Assembly: GCA_021732525.1 (NCBI GenBank)
Contig: JAKFUU010000048.1
Location: 1 to 54,138, forward strand
Direction: 5' to 3'
DNA length: 54,138 nucleotides
Origin: Sphingomonadaceae bacterium
GTDB lineage: Bacteria; Pseudomonadota; Alphaproteobacteria; Sphingomonadales; Sphingomonadaceae
Shown piece by piece: positions 1-9,532 of this stretch; positions within the stretch are counted from its first letter, which is position 1, and each line of letters begins with the position of its first letter. Both the position numbers and the translations under genes were made by a program. Under the pieces are notes generated by a model. The model was not told where the DNA came from. It searched no databases and saw only the letters and a list, made by a program, of their open reading frames with translations.

Positions 1-2
1 CG

Positions 3-692
3 GGGCAGATGCAATTGGGGCGCGGCGAAAGTGTGGCGGATACTGCGCGGGTCCTGTCGCGCTATGTCGATGCGATTGTGATCCGCACCGATGACCATGC
101 CAAGATCGAAGAGCTTGCCGAATATGCGAGCGTACCAGTGATCAACGGCCTGACCGACCTTTCGCATCCCTGCCAGATTGTTGCCGATCTGCTGACGATC
201 GTCGATCATGGCAAACCGCTGCCGGGGCTTGAACTGGCTTGGCTGGGCGATGGCAACAATGTGCTGAACAGCATTATTGAGGCCGCTGGCCTAATGAAAT
301 TCAACGTCCGCATTGCGGTGCCGCAAGGTTATGAGAGCGACCATCGCTTCATCGATGCCGCGAGGGCGGACGGCGCGCAGGTGACGCTCACCCGCGATGC
401 ATGCGCGGCGGTGGCCGGCGCCGACATCATCGTCACCGATACCTGGGTCAGCATGGGTCAGGAAAATACCCATAACAAGCTTGCCGCGATGATGCCCTAT
501 CAAGTCAACGAGCGGTTGATGGCCGCCGCCAAGCCCGACGCGAAATTCCTCCATTGCCTGCCCGCGCATCGCGGCGAGGAGGCCACCGACGCCGTGCTCG
601 ACGGGGCGCAGTCGCTGATTTGGGATGAGGCGGAAAACCGCCTGCATGCGCAAAAATCGATCCTGCTATGGTGTTTCGGTTTGCTCGGCTAG
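3..692 (+). CDS. argF: Ornithine carbamoyltransferase, C-terminal part (5' end outside window)
   Basis: Transfers the carbamoyl group of carbamoyl phosphate to ornithine, giving citrulline in arginine synthesis; cytoplasmic. The open frame enters from the window edge and its first visible residues ([15 protein letters not shown]) are already inside the protein, so the true start and the STRT carbamoyl-phosphate loop lie upstream. Visible motifs are HPCQ (carbamoyl phosphate contact) and [10 protein letters not shown] near the C terminus, the catalytic cysteine loop characteristic of OTCases. About 229 residues are present of roughly 305-310 usual for the family. The TAG stop lies inside the start of a short palindromic repeat. 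Identification is firm; only the 5' boundary is missing. Confidence 0.95.
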   Translation, partial: GQMQLGRGESVADTARVLSRYVDAIVIRTDDHAKIEELAEYASVPVINGLTDLSHPCQIVADLLTIVDHGKPLPGLELAWLGDGNNVLNSIIEAAGLMKFNVRIAVPQGYESDHRFIDAARADGAQVTLTRDACAAVAGADIIVTDTWVSMGQENTHNKLAAMMPYQVNERLMAAAKPDAKFLHCLPAHRGEEATDAVLDGAQSLIWDEAENRLHAQKSILLWCFGLLG

Positions 693-720
693 AGTCTGTT
701 TCAGTTATACCGAAACATTG
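689..720. repeat. Palindromic intergenic repeat, family A (end module)
   Basis: TGTTTC at 697-702 and GAAACA at 712-717 form a short inverted repeat around AGTTATACC. Read on the minus strand it closely matches the right end of the large repeat at 38000-38137 (TGTTTCAGT, GTA, ACTGAAACA). It begins within the argF stop codon, so it forms the immediate 3' end of that transcript and may act in termination or RNA stability. Confidence 0.6.
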
Positions 721-735
721 GCGGCGGCCGAAAAA

Positions 736-1410
736 TCAACGGGGCGCAGGCGGCGTTTGACCATAACGCCGGTTCCATTCGGCCAGATCCGCCTCATATT
801 TCGCGTAAGAATCAAAGAAACGGATGAATATCGCGTCCAATTCGGCCAGCGCTGGCGGGCTAAATTGCGTGAGCGCCCGCCAATCGACCGCTGCCGCCTC
901 CCCACTTTTGGCCAGAGCAGCATCGCAATATTGCTGCCTTACCGTGGGCAATGAAAAATAATTATACAGATCGGTCAGCTTGGTATCACGCACCCGCAGC
1001 GCATTTTCGCCCGGATAGCGCGCCTTATATTCGCCATCAATAGCGCGGCTGATTTTGGTTAAGGTCAGCTTATTATTTTTCAGGAATTTATTATAATTGG
1101 TCGCAATTTGGTTCCAAACGGGCCCCTGACAATTGAGGGCGGCCACATTGAGCGCGGCGCGTAAATGCCAAACGGCTTCATTGCTGCTGATGTTGCGGTT
1201 GGGCGTTTGGCGGATCCCATCAACGCCAATGGGGGGCACCGTCAGACTTAGCGCGGCGCCGCTTGGCGGCACCGGGCGTGCGGGCGTACGGACGGCGGGC
1301 GGCGGAGCAACCACGATTGGCGGCGCAGGTGCCGGCGGAGCGGATACTGGCGCACAGGCCGCCACCGCCAAAATGCAACCAAACACCCCAATTTTTTTCA
1401 GCGCGACCAT
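736..1410 (-). CDS. Proline-rich putative lipoprotein, unknown function
   Basis: A 224-residue protein with a basic N terminus, a hydrophobic stretch and a lipobox (LAVAAC), so it is predicted to be exported, lipidated on cysteine and anchored in a membrane. After the cysteine comes a linker of about 35 residues very rich in Pro and Ala, then a globular region of about 150 residues with two cysteines (ALNCQG, QQYCD) that could form a disulfide. I chose the ATG at 1410 because a GGGAG ribosome site lies 8 bases upstream; an in-frame GTG at 1425 overlaps that site. I do not recognise the family. It is followed closely by the end of argF on the opposite strand. Confidence 0.75.
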   Translation of the reverse strand: MVALKKIGVFGCILAVAACAPVSAPPAPAPPIVVAPPPAVRTPARPVPPSGAALSLTVPPIGVDGIRQTPNRNISSNEAVWHLRAALNVAALNCQGPVWNQIATNYNKFLKNNKLTLTKISRAIDGEYKARYPGENALRVRDTKLTDLYNYFSLPTVRQQYCDAALAKSGEAAAVDWRALTQFSPPALAELDAIFIRFFDSYAKYEADLAEWNRRYGQTPPAPR

Positions 1411-1492
1411 TCTATATTCTCCCACGAATCTTGCAGAAACTTCAACACGATATTAGCATAAAAATAAAGAGAGTGTCGCCAGATCGCCCAAG

Positions 1493-1524
1493 AAAAAGGC
1501 CCAGCGGTGGACCGCCGAGCCTTT
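1493..1524 (-). terminator. Intrinsic terminator of the Bax-inhibitor gene
   Basis: On the minus strand AAAGGC and GGCGGT pair across CC with ACCGC and GGCCTTT, giving a strong GC hairpin followed by TTTTTCTT. It starts about 28 bases after the stop of the gene at 1552-2295, as expected for a Rho-independent terminator. Confidence 0.75.
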
Positions 1525-1551
1525 GAAATTTTCTTATCGTCGCCGATGGTT

Positions 1552-2295
1552 CTATTCGCGGCTGCCCAAGAAGCTGAGCAGAAATTGGAACATATTCACA
1601 AAGTCGAGATAAAGGTTGAGCGCGCCCATAATCGCCGCTTTTCCAACCATATTGGACCCGCGAACTTGCAGATAGGTGTTTTTGATCATCTGCGTATCGT
1701 AAGCCGTCAACCCTGCAAAAATCAGCACGCCCAAAAAGCTGATCACCCAGCCCATCGTTGCCGAGCCGAGGAAGATATTAACGAGCGAGGCCACAAACAG
1801 CCCGACCGCGCCCATAATCAAAAAGCTGCCCCAACCGCTCAGGTCCTTCTTTGTGGTATATCCCCAAAGGCTAAGACCCGCAAAAGCCGCAGCGGTCGCG
1901 AAAAAAGTTTGCGCCACCGATTCGCCGGTAAAAATCATGAATACGCGCGCCAGCGACAATCCCATCAACACCGCAAAGCCCCAGAAAATGGCCTGTAATG
2001 CGCCGGTGGACAGCTTGTTCACGCCAAAGCTCATCACCATCACCGCCGCCAATGGCGACAAAATGATAACCCAGCTGAGCAGGCCGCCATTGATCATCAG
2101 ATCTTGGGCAAATTGCGTTTGCGCAAATAGCATGGCGACAATGCCGGTCAGCAACACCGCCGATGTCATATAATTATAGACCCGCAGCATATGCGAACGC
2201 AGGCCTTCATCGACGGCCGCCGTGCCCAATGCACCGGTGTTATATCCCGCAGCGGCATTCGCTTGCTGTTGCCGCGTATCCAACCATTCCGACAT
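1552..2295 (-). CDS. Bax inhibitor-1 / YccA family membrane protein
   Basis: A 247-residue integral membrane protein with about seven hydrophobic segments, after a cytoplasmic N terminus of about 40 residues that ends in DEGLRSHMLRVYNYM, typical of bacterial BI-1 (UPF0005/YccA) proteins. Late features include the segments with GLTAYDTQMIK and LNLYLDFVNMFQFLL, the C-terminal helices where the family keeps conserved acidic residues linked to pH-gated calcium leak in homologues. A GGAG site precedes the ATG. It stands alone with its own terminator and is transcribed away from the MFS gene. The family assignment is secure; the physiological role in bacteria is poorly defined. Confidence 0.92.
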   Translation of the reverse strand: MSEWLDTRQQQANAAAGYNTGALGTAAVDEGLRSHMLRVYNYMTSAVLLTGIVAMLFAQTQFAQDLMINGGLLSWVIILSPLAAVMVMSFGVNKLSTGALQAIFWGFAVLMGLSLARVFMIFTGESVAQTFFATAAAFAGLSLWGYTTKKDLSGWGSFLIMGAVGLFVASLVNIFLGSATMGWVISFLGVLIFAGLTAYDTQMIKNTYLQVRGSNMVGKAAIMGALNLYLDFVNMFQFLLSFLGSRE

Positions 2296-2463
2296 TTTGA
2301 TCTCCTAAAAACAAGGTCATTTGACCTTCACACCGCAATATCGGAGCTTTTCGTTCGAATTTCAAGTAAAACCGGCGGCCTTGCTTTTGTTTCTTCGCTT
2401 GCGCTTTCCCGGCGGCCTGCTTACCCCATGAAGCGGAGAGCAGCGCATAGGAGGAGAGCAAAT

Positions 2464-3882
2464 ATGGCGATCAGCCCAGCAGCAACATCGGGGGCGACCG
2501 GACAAGCCTTTGGCACGCCCGCCTATCGCAATTATGTTATCCTTGCATTGCTGCTCGCCTATACGCTCAATTTCATCGACCGGATATTGATCCAGATTCT
2601 GTCGGAGCCGATCATTAACGAATTTGGCCTGAAGGATTGGCAATTTGGTCTGCTATCGGGTTTTGGCTTTGCCTTGCTCTATACGATCGCGGGCATACCC
2701 ATTGCGCGGCTCGCTGAGCGGGCAAACCGCGTTAAGATTATCGCGATTAGTATCATTGTCTGGTCGGTGATGACCGCTTTATGCGGGATCGCGGGCAGCT
2801 TTCTGGCGCTGCTCGTGTTCCGCGTTGGCGTTGGTATCGGTGAGGCGGGGCTGACCCCGCCGGCCAATTCGATCATCGCCGATTATTTTCCGCCGCGCAG
2901 CCGCGCCCGCGCGCTCGCCATCTATGCCATGGGCGTTACGCTGGGCAGTGTGTTTGCTGCGGCTTTTGGCGGGCCGATTGCCGAGGCTTTTTCCTGGCGT
3001 GAGGCATTCTTGCTGCTCGGTATTCCCGGCATATTGGTGGGCGTGCTGGTGTGGTTCACGATTCAGGAACCGCCGCGCGGCTATTCCGATCCGGTGGGCA
3101 CGCCCAAAGTGGAGCCGCGCGGTTTTGGCGAAACATTGGGGCGGCTGGCGAGCAACAAAAGCTATTGGTTAAATGTGATCGCAGCCACGATGGTGGCCTT
3201 TGTCGGCTATGGATTATCTTCTTTTCAAGCCTCCTTCTTTGTGCGCGCTTATGATCTGAGCCTGGCGCAAGTGGCGGCGCAGTTTCTGATCCCCTTGGGG
3301 CTCGCGGCGGCGGGCGGCACATTTCTGGCCGGATATCTGACCGAGCGTTTGAGCGCGCGCTATGCCACCGCGGTTGCGTGGCTTCCGGGATGGGGGCTGA
3401 TATTATGCGTTCCCTTTTACTGGTTCGGATTTAGCAGCGCCGATCCCTCGATGGCATTCTGGCTTTTGCTGGTCGGCGCGGTGCTTCACTATAGCTATCT
3501 GGGCGCGCAATATACCATTTGTCAGGGCGTGGTGGGCGCGCGTTCGCGCGCCACCGCGATTGCCATCATGCTGTTTGTCATCAACTTTGTCGGCTATGGT
3601 GCGGGGCCGCTGGTCGTGGGTTTGCTGAGCGATTATTTTGCCAGCGGCTATCTGGCGGCCTCGCAATATGCAGGCGAATTAACCATCCCGATGTGCAAGG
3701 GCGATGCGGCAACCTTGCTGCAAAATCTGGGCGCGGATAAAGCCGCCCTTTGCGCCCAAATGAGCGCGGAAGGATTGCGGCAATCGGTCAAGCTGGTGGC
3801 CTTGTTATTTGGCGCGGCGGGCTTGGTCTATCTATGGACATCCAAAATGCTGCATAAGGATATGGTCGCGAAGATGAATTAA
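2464..3882 (+). CDS. MFS transporter, spinster-like
   Basis: A 472-residue major facilitator superfamily carrier with about twelve predicted membrane helices. The loop after helix 2 reads GIPIARLAERANRVK, the MFS motif-A position, and RVGVGIGEAGLTPPANSII in helices 4-5 is characteristic of spinster-type carriers in sphingomonads. The reading frame is open further upstream to 2191, but the ATG at 2464 has an excellent AGGAGGAGAG site and the protein before it looks non-coding. The substrate cannot be told from sequence; relatives are proposed to move organic acids, lipids or sugars. It is divergent from the BI-1 gene and upstream of an acyl-CoA dehydrogenase, which may hint at fatty or organic acid uptake. 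Confidence 0.88.
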   Translation: MAISPAATSGATGQAFGTPAYRNYVILALLLAYTLNFIDRILIQILSEPIINEFGLKDWQFGLLSGFGFALLYTIAGIPIARLAERANRVKIIAISIIVWSVMTALCGIAGSFLALLVFRVGVGIGEAGLTPPANSIIADYFPPRSRARALAIYAMGVTLGSVFAAAFGGPIAEAFSWREAFLLLGIPGILVGVLVWFTIQEPPRGYSDPVGTPKVEPRGFGETLGRLASNKSYWLNVIAATMVAFVGYGLSSFQASFFVRAYDLSLAQVAAQFLIPLGLAAAGGTFLAGYLTERLSARYATAVAWLPGWGLILCVPFYWFGFSSADPSMAFWLLLVGAVLHYSYLGAQYTICQGVVGARSRATAIAIMLFVINFVGYGAGPLVVGLLSDYFASGYLAASQYAGELTIPMCKGDAATLLQNLGADKAALCAQMSAEGLRQSVKLVALLFGAAGLVYLWTSKMLHKDMVAKMN

Positions 3883-3943
3883 GGGGATCATCGGGAGCCG
3901 GGGTCGGATGAAGCTCCCAAAAAAATGCCTGAATTAGCGTAAG

Positions 3944-3975
3944 TTCGTCATTCCCGTCTTCGCGGGAATCACGAA
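3944..3975. repeat. Palindromic intergenic repeat, family C (short copy)
   Basis: TTCGTCATTCCCG and CGGGAATCACGAA form an inverted repeat around TCTTCG. The arm sequence matches the ends of the larger element inserted in cysI at 14845-14937, so this is a minimal copy of that family, lying between the MFS and acyl-CoA dehydrogenase genes. Nothing else is evident in the 208-base gap. Confidence 0.75.
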
Positions 3976-4090
3976 AACTGTTATTGGTTGGCTCAATAGC
4001 CTAAGCTTAATCGCTCAATTAAATTCCGCTTGACGCTTGCGCCGCCAATCTGCCAATCGTCGGCGCAAACCGATAATCAGGAGACAAGCC

Positions 4091-5245
4091 ATGTCGCTCG
4101 ATGTGATACCGCGCAGCGCCTATAACGAAGATCACGAAGCCTTCCGCCGCAGCGTGCGCGCCTTTATGGAAAGCGAAATTGCGCCCAACGCGGCCAAATG
4201 GCAAGCGGACAAGATCGTCCCCAAATCAATCTGGCCCAAGGCAGGCGCGCTCGGCATGTTATGCCCCACGGTGCCAACCGAATATGGCGGCCTAGGCCTC
4301 GATTTTGGCTATAACGCCATTGTCGATGAAGAAAGCGCCTATTATGGCGGCGCGGCCACCGGATTTTCGCTGCAATCCGATATCGTCGTCAACTATCTCG
4401 TCAGCTATGGCAGCGAGGAGCAGAAACAGCATTGGCTGCCCAAAATGATCTCGGGCGAAGTGGTCACCGCGATTGCGATGACCGAACCGGGCACGGGTAG
4501 CGACCTGCAAGGCATGCAGGCATCGGCCAAAAAAGACGGCAATCACTATGTTATCAACGGCAGCAAAACTTATATCACCAATGGCCAGAATGCCGATTTG
4601 ATCCTGGTTTGCGTCAAAACCGACAGCGAGATACAACCGGCGTGGAAAGGCATCTCGATATTGCTGGTCGAGGCCGACCGCGAAGGTTTCAAACGCGGCC
4701 GCAATCTCGATAAAATCGGGATGGATGAAGCCGATACATCGGAGCTGTTTTTCGACAATGTCCGTGTGCCGATCACCAATTGTCTGGGCGAGGAGGGCAA
4801 GGGCTTTATCTATTTGATGAGCGAGTTGCCGCAAGAGCGGCTGTCGATTGCGGTATCAGCGATGGCCTCCGCCCAAAAAGCCTTTGACGAAACCGTTGCC
4901 TTTGCGCGCGAGCGCAAGGTGTTTGGCAAGCCCTTGCTTGATTTTCAAAATACCCGTTTTGTGCTGGCCGATCTCAAATCAAAATTGCAGGTTGGCTGGG
5001 CGCATCTCGATTGGGCGCTGAACCGTCATTATAAGAAAGCGCTGACCGCCGAAGAGGGTGCAGCGGCCAAGCTGTGGCATACCGAATTGCAATGGGAGTT
5101 GATTGACAAATGCCTGCAACTGCACGGCGGCGCGGGCTATATGAATGAATATGCCATCGCCAAAATGTGGCGCGGCGCGCGGGTGACGCGGATATTCGGC
5201 GGCACCAGCGAGATTATGAAAGAACTAATTGGGCGCGGGCTTTAG
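4091..5245 (+). CDS. Acyl-CoA dehydrogenase, long-chain (LCAD/IVD) catalytic type
   Basis: Oxidises an acyl-CoA to the trans-2-enoyl-CoA with FAD, passing electrons to ETF; cytoplasmic, fatty or branched-chain acid degradation. The 384 residues cover the three usual domains. TEPGTGSDLQG is the FAD/substrate loop of the middle domain, and the C-terminal RIFGGTSEIM stretch is the FAD-dimer contact. The position of the MCAD catalytic Glu (YEGT) is Gly here (FGGT), while LPQERLSIA carries the Glu used by long-chain and isovaleryl-CoA dehydrogenases, so catalysis probably uses that alternative base. The start at 4091 follows AGGAG at good spacing; an earlier in-frame start at 4037 is less likely. 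The exact substrate is unknown. Confidence 0.93.
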   Translation: MSLDVIPRSAYNEDHEAFRRSVRAFMESEIAPNAAKWQADKIVPKSIWPKAGALGMLCPTVPTEYGGLGLDFGYNAIVDEESAYYGGAATGFSLQSDIVVNYLVSYGSEEQKQHWLPKMISGEVVTAIAMTEPGTGSDLQGMQASAKKDGNHYVINGSKTYITNGQNADLILVCVKTDSEIQPAWKGISILLVEADREGFKRGRNLDKIGMDEADTSELFFDNVRVPITNCLGEEGKGFIYLMSELPQERLSIAVSAMASAQKAFDETVAFARERKVFGKPLLDFQNTRFVLADLKSKLQVGWAHLDWALNRHYKKALTAEEGAAAKLWHTELQWELIDKCLQLHGGAGYMNEYAIAKMWRGARVTRIFGGTSEIMKELIGRGL

Positions 5246-5273
5246 AGCGGAATGACGTTAAGTTGATTCTCCT

Positions 5274-5356
5274 CGTCATTGCGAGCGAAGCGCGGCAATC
5301 CATTGTCACCGCCGCACAGTCTGGATTGCTTCGTCGCTTCGCTCCTCGCAATGACG
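5274..5356. repeat. Palindromic intergenic repeat, family B
   Basis: CGTCATTGCGAGCGAAGCG plus GCAATCCA at the left pairs with TGGATTGC and CGCTTCG..CGCAATGACG at the right, leaving a short loop around TTGTCACCGCCGCACAGTC. This is the well-known alphaproteobacterial repeat type starting CGTCATTGCGAGCGAAG. It fills most of the gap between two convergent genes (acyl-CoA dehydrogenase and uvrB) and could end both transcripts. Confidence 0.85.
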
Positions 5357-5415
5357 GAACAGCCATATGTCATCACGCTGTAAGTTACAATTTCGCTTTC
5401 AGTCCTTTGTAAAGC

Positions 5416-7602
5416 TCACCGTCCGAATTTTCGCTGAGTCTTCCCATATTTCATCTTCCGCGTTCCCGGCTTGCCCTCCTGCGCGCGGCCTTTGGGAGCG
5501 GCCAGGCGCTGTTCATGCGGCAGGCCCAGTTCTTCTGCCTCCAGCGCGCGTATTTCATCGCGCAGGCGGCCTGCCTCTTCAAATTCTAGATCGGCGGCGG
5601 CGGCGCGCATTTTCTTTTCCAGCTCTTCGATATAGGCCCGCAGATTATGGCCCACCAGATTATTGGTGCCCTCCGCGTCAATCTCAATCAACACGCCGTC
5701 GCGGCTGGCGGTATCGGCGACGATATTGTGGATGTCGCGTTTGATGCTGGCGGGCGTAATGCCATGCTCCAGATTGTAGGCATGCTGTTTTTCGCGCCGC
5801 CGGTCGGTTTCGGCGATCGCGCGCTCCATGCTGCCGGTTATCCGGTCGGCATATAGGATCACCCGGCCATCGACATTGCGCGCCGCGCGGCCGATGGTTT
5901 GGATGAGCGAGGTTTCGCTGCGCAAAAAACCCTCTTTGTCGGCGTCCAATATCGCCACCAAACCGCATTCGGGAATATCGAGCCCTTCGCGCAGCAGGTT
6001 GATACCCACCAGCACGTCATAAACCCCAAGCCGCAAATCACGGATCAACTCAATCCGCTCCAGCGTTTCGACATCCGAGTGCATGTAACGCACGCGAAGC
6101 CCCGCCTCATGCATAAATTCGGTCAGATCCTCGGCCATCCGTTTGGTGAGTGTGGTAACGAGCGTGCGATATCCCGCCGCCGCGGTTTTGCGGCATTCTT
6201 GGATAGCATCCTGCACCTGATCCTCAACCGGCTTAATCTCGACCGGCGGGTCAATAAGCCCGGTGGGGCGGATCACTTGTTCGGCGAACACGCCGCCCGA
6301 TTGTTCCATCTCCCATTTGCCGGGCGTCGCGGAAACCGACACCGTTTGCGGCCGCATCGCGTCCCATTCGTTAAAGCGCAGCGGCCGGTTGTCGATGCAG
6401 CTGGGCAAGCGAAAGCCATATTCGGCGAGCGTCAATTTGCGGCGATGATCGCCCTTTGACATCGCGCCAATTTGCGGCACGGTTTGATGGCTTTCATCGA
6501 CAAAGAGCAGCGCATTATCGGGCAGATATTCGAACAAGGTCGGCGGCGGTTCGCCGGGCAGGCGGCCGGTTAAAAAGCGGCTGTAATTTTCGATCCCGGC
6601 GCAGCTGCCGGTGGCCGCGATCATCTCCAGATCAAAATGCGTGCGCTGTTCGAGCCGTTGATGTTCGAGCAATTTGCCCTCGGCCTCCAGCTCTTTCAGC
6701 CGCTCGGCCAGCTCGAATTTGATCGCTTCGGTCGCCTGTTTCATCGTCGGGCCGGGGGTGACATAATGGCTGTTGGCATAGACGCGAACGCTGTCCAGCT
6801 TTGCACCGGTGGTGCCGGTCAGCGGATCAAATTCGGCAATCTCCTCAATATCATCGCCAAAAAAACTGATCCGCCACGCCGTATCCTCATAATGCGAGGG
6901 GAAAATTTCGAGATTATCGCCGCGCACGCGGAAATTGCCGCGCGCAAAAGCATGATCGTTGCGCTTATATTGCAGCGCCACCAGCTTGCGGATCAATTCG
7001 CGTTGGTCGGCGCTGCTGCCTTTTTTCAAATCGAAGATCATCGCGGAGTAGGTTTCAACCGAACCGATGCCGTAAATGCAGCTCACCGAGGCGACGATCA
7101 GCACATCGTCGCGTTCGAGCAGCGAGCGCGTGGCCGAATGGCGCATCCGGTCGATCGCTTCATTCACGCTCGATTCTTTTTCGATATAAGTATCGCTGCG
7201 CGGCACATAGGCTTCGGGTTGATAATAATCATAATAGCTGACGAAATATTCGACCGCATTGTCGGGAAAGAAGCTTTTAAACTCGCCATATAACTGCGCT
7301 GCGAGAATCTTGTTGGGGGCGAGTACGAGCGCGGGGCGTTGCAGCGCCTCAATCATTTTCGCCATCGTGAAGGTCTTTCCCGACCCGGTCACGCCCAGCA
7401 GCACCTGGTCCTTCTCCCCGGTAAGCGCGGTATTCACCAGCTCGCGGATCGCGGAGGGTTGATCGCCCGCCGGTTGATATTCGGAGACAATTTTGAACCG
7501 CTTGCCCGCCTCCACTTTGGGTGGACGAACCGGGCGATGCGGCACAAAGCTGCCGTCGGTTTCGGGCTCTTCCAGCCCGCGGCGGATGATAAGTTGGCTC
7601 AT
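5416..7602 (-). CDS. uvrB: UvrABC excinuclease subunit B
   Basis: DNA-damage verification helicase of nucleotide excision repair; it receives the lesion from UvrA and recruits UvrC. The 728 residues show Walker A (GVTGSGKT, about residue 70), the beta-hairpin region [20 protein letters not shown] that clamps DNA, the DEAD-like box [10 protein letters not shown], helicase motif [11 protein letters not shown], and a C-terminal UVR coiled coil ([20 protein letters not shown]) that binds UvrC. I took the ATG at 7602 (MSQLIIRRG) because homologues begin there; an in-frame extension to 7677 lacks support. No strong ribosome site is visible. No LexA box was recognised upstream. The gene stands alone. 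Confidence 0.97.
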   Translation of the reverse strand: MSQLIIRRGLEEPETDGSFVPHRPVRPPKVEAGKRFKIVSEYQPAGDQPSAIRELVNTALTGEKDQVLLGVTGSGKTFTMAKMIEALQRPALVLAPNKILAAQLYGEFKSFFPDNAVEYFVSYYDYYQPEAYVPRSDTYIEKESSVNEAIDRMRHSATRSLLERDDVLIVASVSCIYGIGSVETYSAMIFDLKKGSSADQRELIRKLVALQYKRNDHAFARGNFRVRGDNLEIFPSHYEDTAWRISFFGDDIEEIAEFDPLTGTTGAKLDSVRVYANSHYVTPGPTMKQATEAIKFELAERLKELEAEGKLLEHQRLEQRTHFDLEMIAATGSCAGIENYSRFLTGRLPGEPPPTLFEYLPDNALLFVDESHQTVPQIGAMSKGDHRRKLTLAEYGFRLPSCIDNRPLRFNEWDAMRPQTVSVSATPGKWEMEQSGGVFAEQVIRPTGLIDPPVEIKPVEDQVQDAIQECRKTAAAGYRTLVTTLTKRMAEDLTEFMHEAGLRVRYMHSDVETLERIELIRDLRLGVYDVLVGINLLREGLDIPECGLVAILDADKEGFLRSETSLIQTIGRAARNVDGRVILYADRITGSMERAIAETDRRREKQHAYNLEHGITPASIKRDIHNIVADTASRDGVLIEIDAEGTNNLVGHNLRAYIEELEKKMRAAAADLEFEEAGRLRDEIRALEAEELGLPHEQRLAAPKGRAQEGKPGTRKMKYGKTQRKFGR

Positions 7603-7763
7603 GTTCGCGTTATGTATTTTTTGAACGGATCGGGCAAGGGGGGCCATCAATCCGCCGATCGATGACGCCCTAACCATCGCCCATCATCTAAGCGATTGCA
7701 TTTTGGGCGGTGTCCCGACATAATTTGGCGGTAACCAATTCCAACCCCAAGGGTGATCAGACA

Positions 7764-8288
7764 TTGCGCATTATTCGAACGACCGTGGTAGCATCATTGC
7801 TGATCAGCGGATTTTTGACCGCTTGCGCGCCCGAGAAACGCGAATCGGCAAAAAGGGACGCGATACCCAGCCTGCCGATGAAACCGGGGCTATGGGAAAC
7901 GCAGGTCACCTTCACCGATATTCAGGTGCAAGGGTTGAGCGAAAAGCAAGAAAAGAAATTGTTGAGTGATATTTCGAACCAACTGTCGGGGCAATCCTGC
8001 CTTTCGGCGCAGCAAGCCCGCAAGCCCGAAGCGAATTTTTTCACTGGCGGCCATTCGGATGACTGCAAATATAAGAAATTTGCCATTGCCGAGGGCCGAT
8101 TGGATATGTCGGTCGATTGTTCGATGAAGGCGATGGCGACGATCGATATGGATATGCAAGGGCCGGTGAGCGCGACCGCGCTCGATCTGGAGATATCGCC
8201 CCAATTGCGATTGCCGATGGTGGGTAAGGTTACGCTGCATGGCAAGGCGGAGGGCCGCTATCTGGGTGCCTGCGAAAAGGAAAAATAA
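7764..8288 (+). CDS. DUF3617 domain lipoprotein
   Basis: About 174 residues, with a hydrophobic N terminus ending in a lipobox (LISGFLTAC), so it is predicted to be a lipoprotein facing the periplasm. The mature part carries the DUF3617 pattern: MKPGLWETQVTF at the start of the domain, and cysteines in QSCLS, DDCKYK, DCSMK and LGACEK that could form disulfides. Function is unknown for the family. No ATG is available; I prefer TTG at 7764 with AAGGG about 10 bases upstream, and GTG at 7710 is an alternative that would add 18 poorly signal-like residues. The stop overlaps the next gene's ATG by one base, implying co-translation with the serine hydrolase. Confidence 0.8.
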   Translation: MRIIRTTVVASLLISGFLTACAPEKRESAKRDAIPSLPMKPGLWETQVTFTDIQVQGLSEKQEKKLLSDISNQLSGQSCLSAQQARKPEANFFTGGHSDDCKYKKFAIAEGRLDMSVDCSMKAMATIDMDMQGPVSATALDLEISPQLRLPMVGKVTLHGKAEGRYLGACEKEK

Positions 8289-9421
8289 TGCGAAAAAACC
8301 TGCTGTTTATCGCTATGATACCTATGCTGATGGGATTTCAGCAAGCCGATAGGCCAGCGGTATCCTTGCCCGCGCCCCCGGCCATTGCCAAACCGGCGCG
8401 GGTTAACTTAATCCTGACGTCAGGCGGAAAGTTGGCTACGCAAATTAGCGGCGATGCCGGCGTCGCGGGCCGGGCGGTGACCGCGAATGATCCGGTTCGT
8501 ATTGCGTCGGTTTCAAAGCTTGTTACCGCGCTCGGCGTGATGCGCTTGGTCGATCAAGGTAAGATTGATCTCGACCGGGACGTGGGAGAATATCTCGGCT
8601 GGCGCCTGCGCAATCCGGCTTTCCCCGGCCAGATCATCACATTGCGGATGGTGTTATCGCACACATCGGGGCTGCGCGATGGCGCCGGATATTCGCTTTC
8701 TCCCAGTGACAGTTTGGAACAAATGCTGGCCAAGCCCGAGGCATGGGACAGCGCCCATACGCCGGGCGCCTATTTCAGCTATGCCAATTTGGGATCGCCG
8801 GTGATCGCCGCAGTCATGGAGCGCGCGAGCGGCGAGCCTTTCGATCAATTGATGCAGCGGTTGATATTCAAACCGCTGGCGCTCGACGCTTGCTTTAACT
8901 GGAGCGGGTGCAGCGCCGAGCGCCGAGCGCAAGCCGTAACCCTGCTTCGGCCCAATGGCGATCTTGCCCGCGATCCGCCGCTGGCCGCCGGGCAAAGCGA
9001 ATGTATTTTTACGCGGGCGAGCGACGGCAGCTGCGATCGCTCCGGCTATCGGCTGGGTCACAACGGTTCTGCGTTTGGCCCGCAAGGCGGCCTTCGTATA
9101 TCGGCGCAAGACCTGCTCAGAATCGCGGCGGTGATTAAGGATCAGGGCAAGCCGCTATTTTCGCAAAGCGCCTTTGCCGAAATGATCAGGCCGCAATGGC
9201 GCTTCGATGGCAAAAATGGCGATGATCTCGACGGTGCTTTTTATGGCTATGGCCTGGGTATAGATTTGCAACCGGACGGATGGATGGGCCATGTGGGGGA
9301 CGCTTACGGCCTGCGTGCGGGATTGTGGGTGAACAGCGCGACGGGTGAAATCCGGGTGCGCTATGCCACCATGGTGGATGAGGCAACATATGTGGGCAGC
9401 TGTCTCGATCGCTGCCCATAG
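8288..9421 (+). CDS. Serine hydrolase of the beta-lactamase / penicillin-binding family (class C-like)
   Basis: A 377-residue secreted hydrolase. The N terminus (MRKNLLFIAMIPMLMGFQQA) is a signal peptide. The catalytic SxxK is in ASVSKLVTALG, the YxN motif is SYANLG, and HVGDAYGLRAG near the C terminus matches the HxG element of class C-like esterases and carboxypeptidases. There is no sign of a true AmpC, so it is more likely an esterase or D-amino acid peptidase than a resistance enzyme. TAATG coupling to the DUF3617 lipoprotein suggests a two-gene envelope operon. A cysteine-rich stretch (DACFNWSGCSA, ECIFTRASDGSCDRS, and SCLDRCP at the end) suggests disulfides. Substrate unknown. Confidence 0.88.
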   Translation: MRKNLLFIAMIPMLMGFQQADRPAVSLPAPPAIAKPARVNLILTSGGKLATQISGDAGVAGRAVTANDPVRIASVSKLVTALGVMRLVDQGKIDLDRDVGEYLGWRLRNPAFPGQIITLRMVLSHTSGLRDGAGYSLSPSDSLEQMLAKPEAWDSAHTPGAYFSYANLGSPVIAAVMERASGEPFDQLMQRLIFKPLALDACFNWSGCSAERRAQAVTLLRPNGDLARDPPLAAGQSECIFTRASDGSCDRSGYRLGHNGSAFGPQGGLRISAQDLLRIAAVIKDQGKPLFSQSAFAEMIRPQWRFDGKNGDDLDGAFYGYGLGIDLQPDGWMGHVGDAYGLRAGLWVNSATGEIRVRYATMVDEATYVGSCLDRCP

Positions 9422-9466
9422 AGGGAGTGGGCTGGTGCCGCTTCCATGTAAGTGGAAAAACTCTAG
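9422..9466. repeat. Palindromic intergenic repeat, family A (partial copy)
   Basis: Reverse-complemented, this reads AGAGTTTTTCCACTTACATG then GAAGCGGCACCAGCCCACTC, nearly identical over about 45 bases to the left end of the complete element at 38000. It contains the small palindrome TTCCA, TGTAAG, TGGAA. It lies immediately after the serine hydrolase stop codon, before valS. Confidence 0.75.
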
Positions 9467-9532
9467 AATCTGGCGCAGAGCCATAAACTGCGGCTTTGAC
9501 CTGTGCCTTCACTTGGCTTAGATGCGGGCCAT

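Noticed and set aside
2191-2463. Upstream extension of the MFS gene to 2191
   Set aside because: The ATG at 2464 has a strong ribosome site and gives the normal N terminus; the extension overlaps the divergent gene.
3901-3925. GGGAGC...GCTCCC hairpin followed by A-run after the MFS gene as terminator
   Set aside because: Downstream bases are A rather than T on the plus strand, so it does not fit a Rho-independent terminator for that gene.
4292-4834. Minus-strand open frame of 180 residues inside the acyl-CoA dehydrogenase gene
   Set aside because: Fully antisense to a clear coding gene, no protein motif, Ile/Phe-rich mirror of the real frame.
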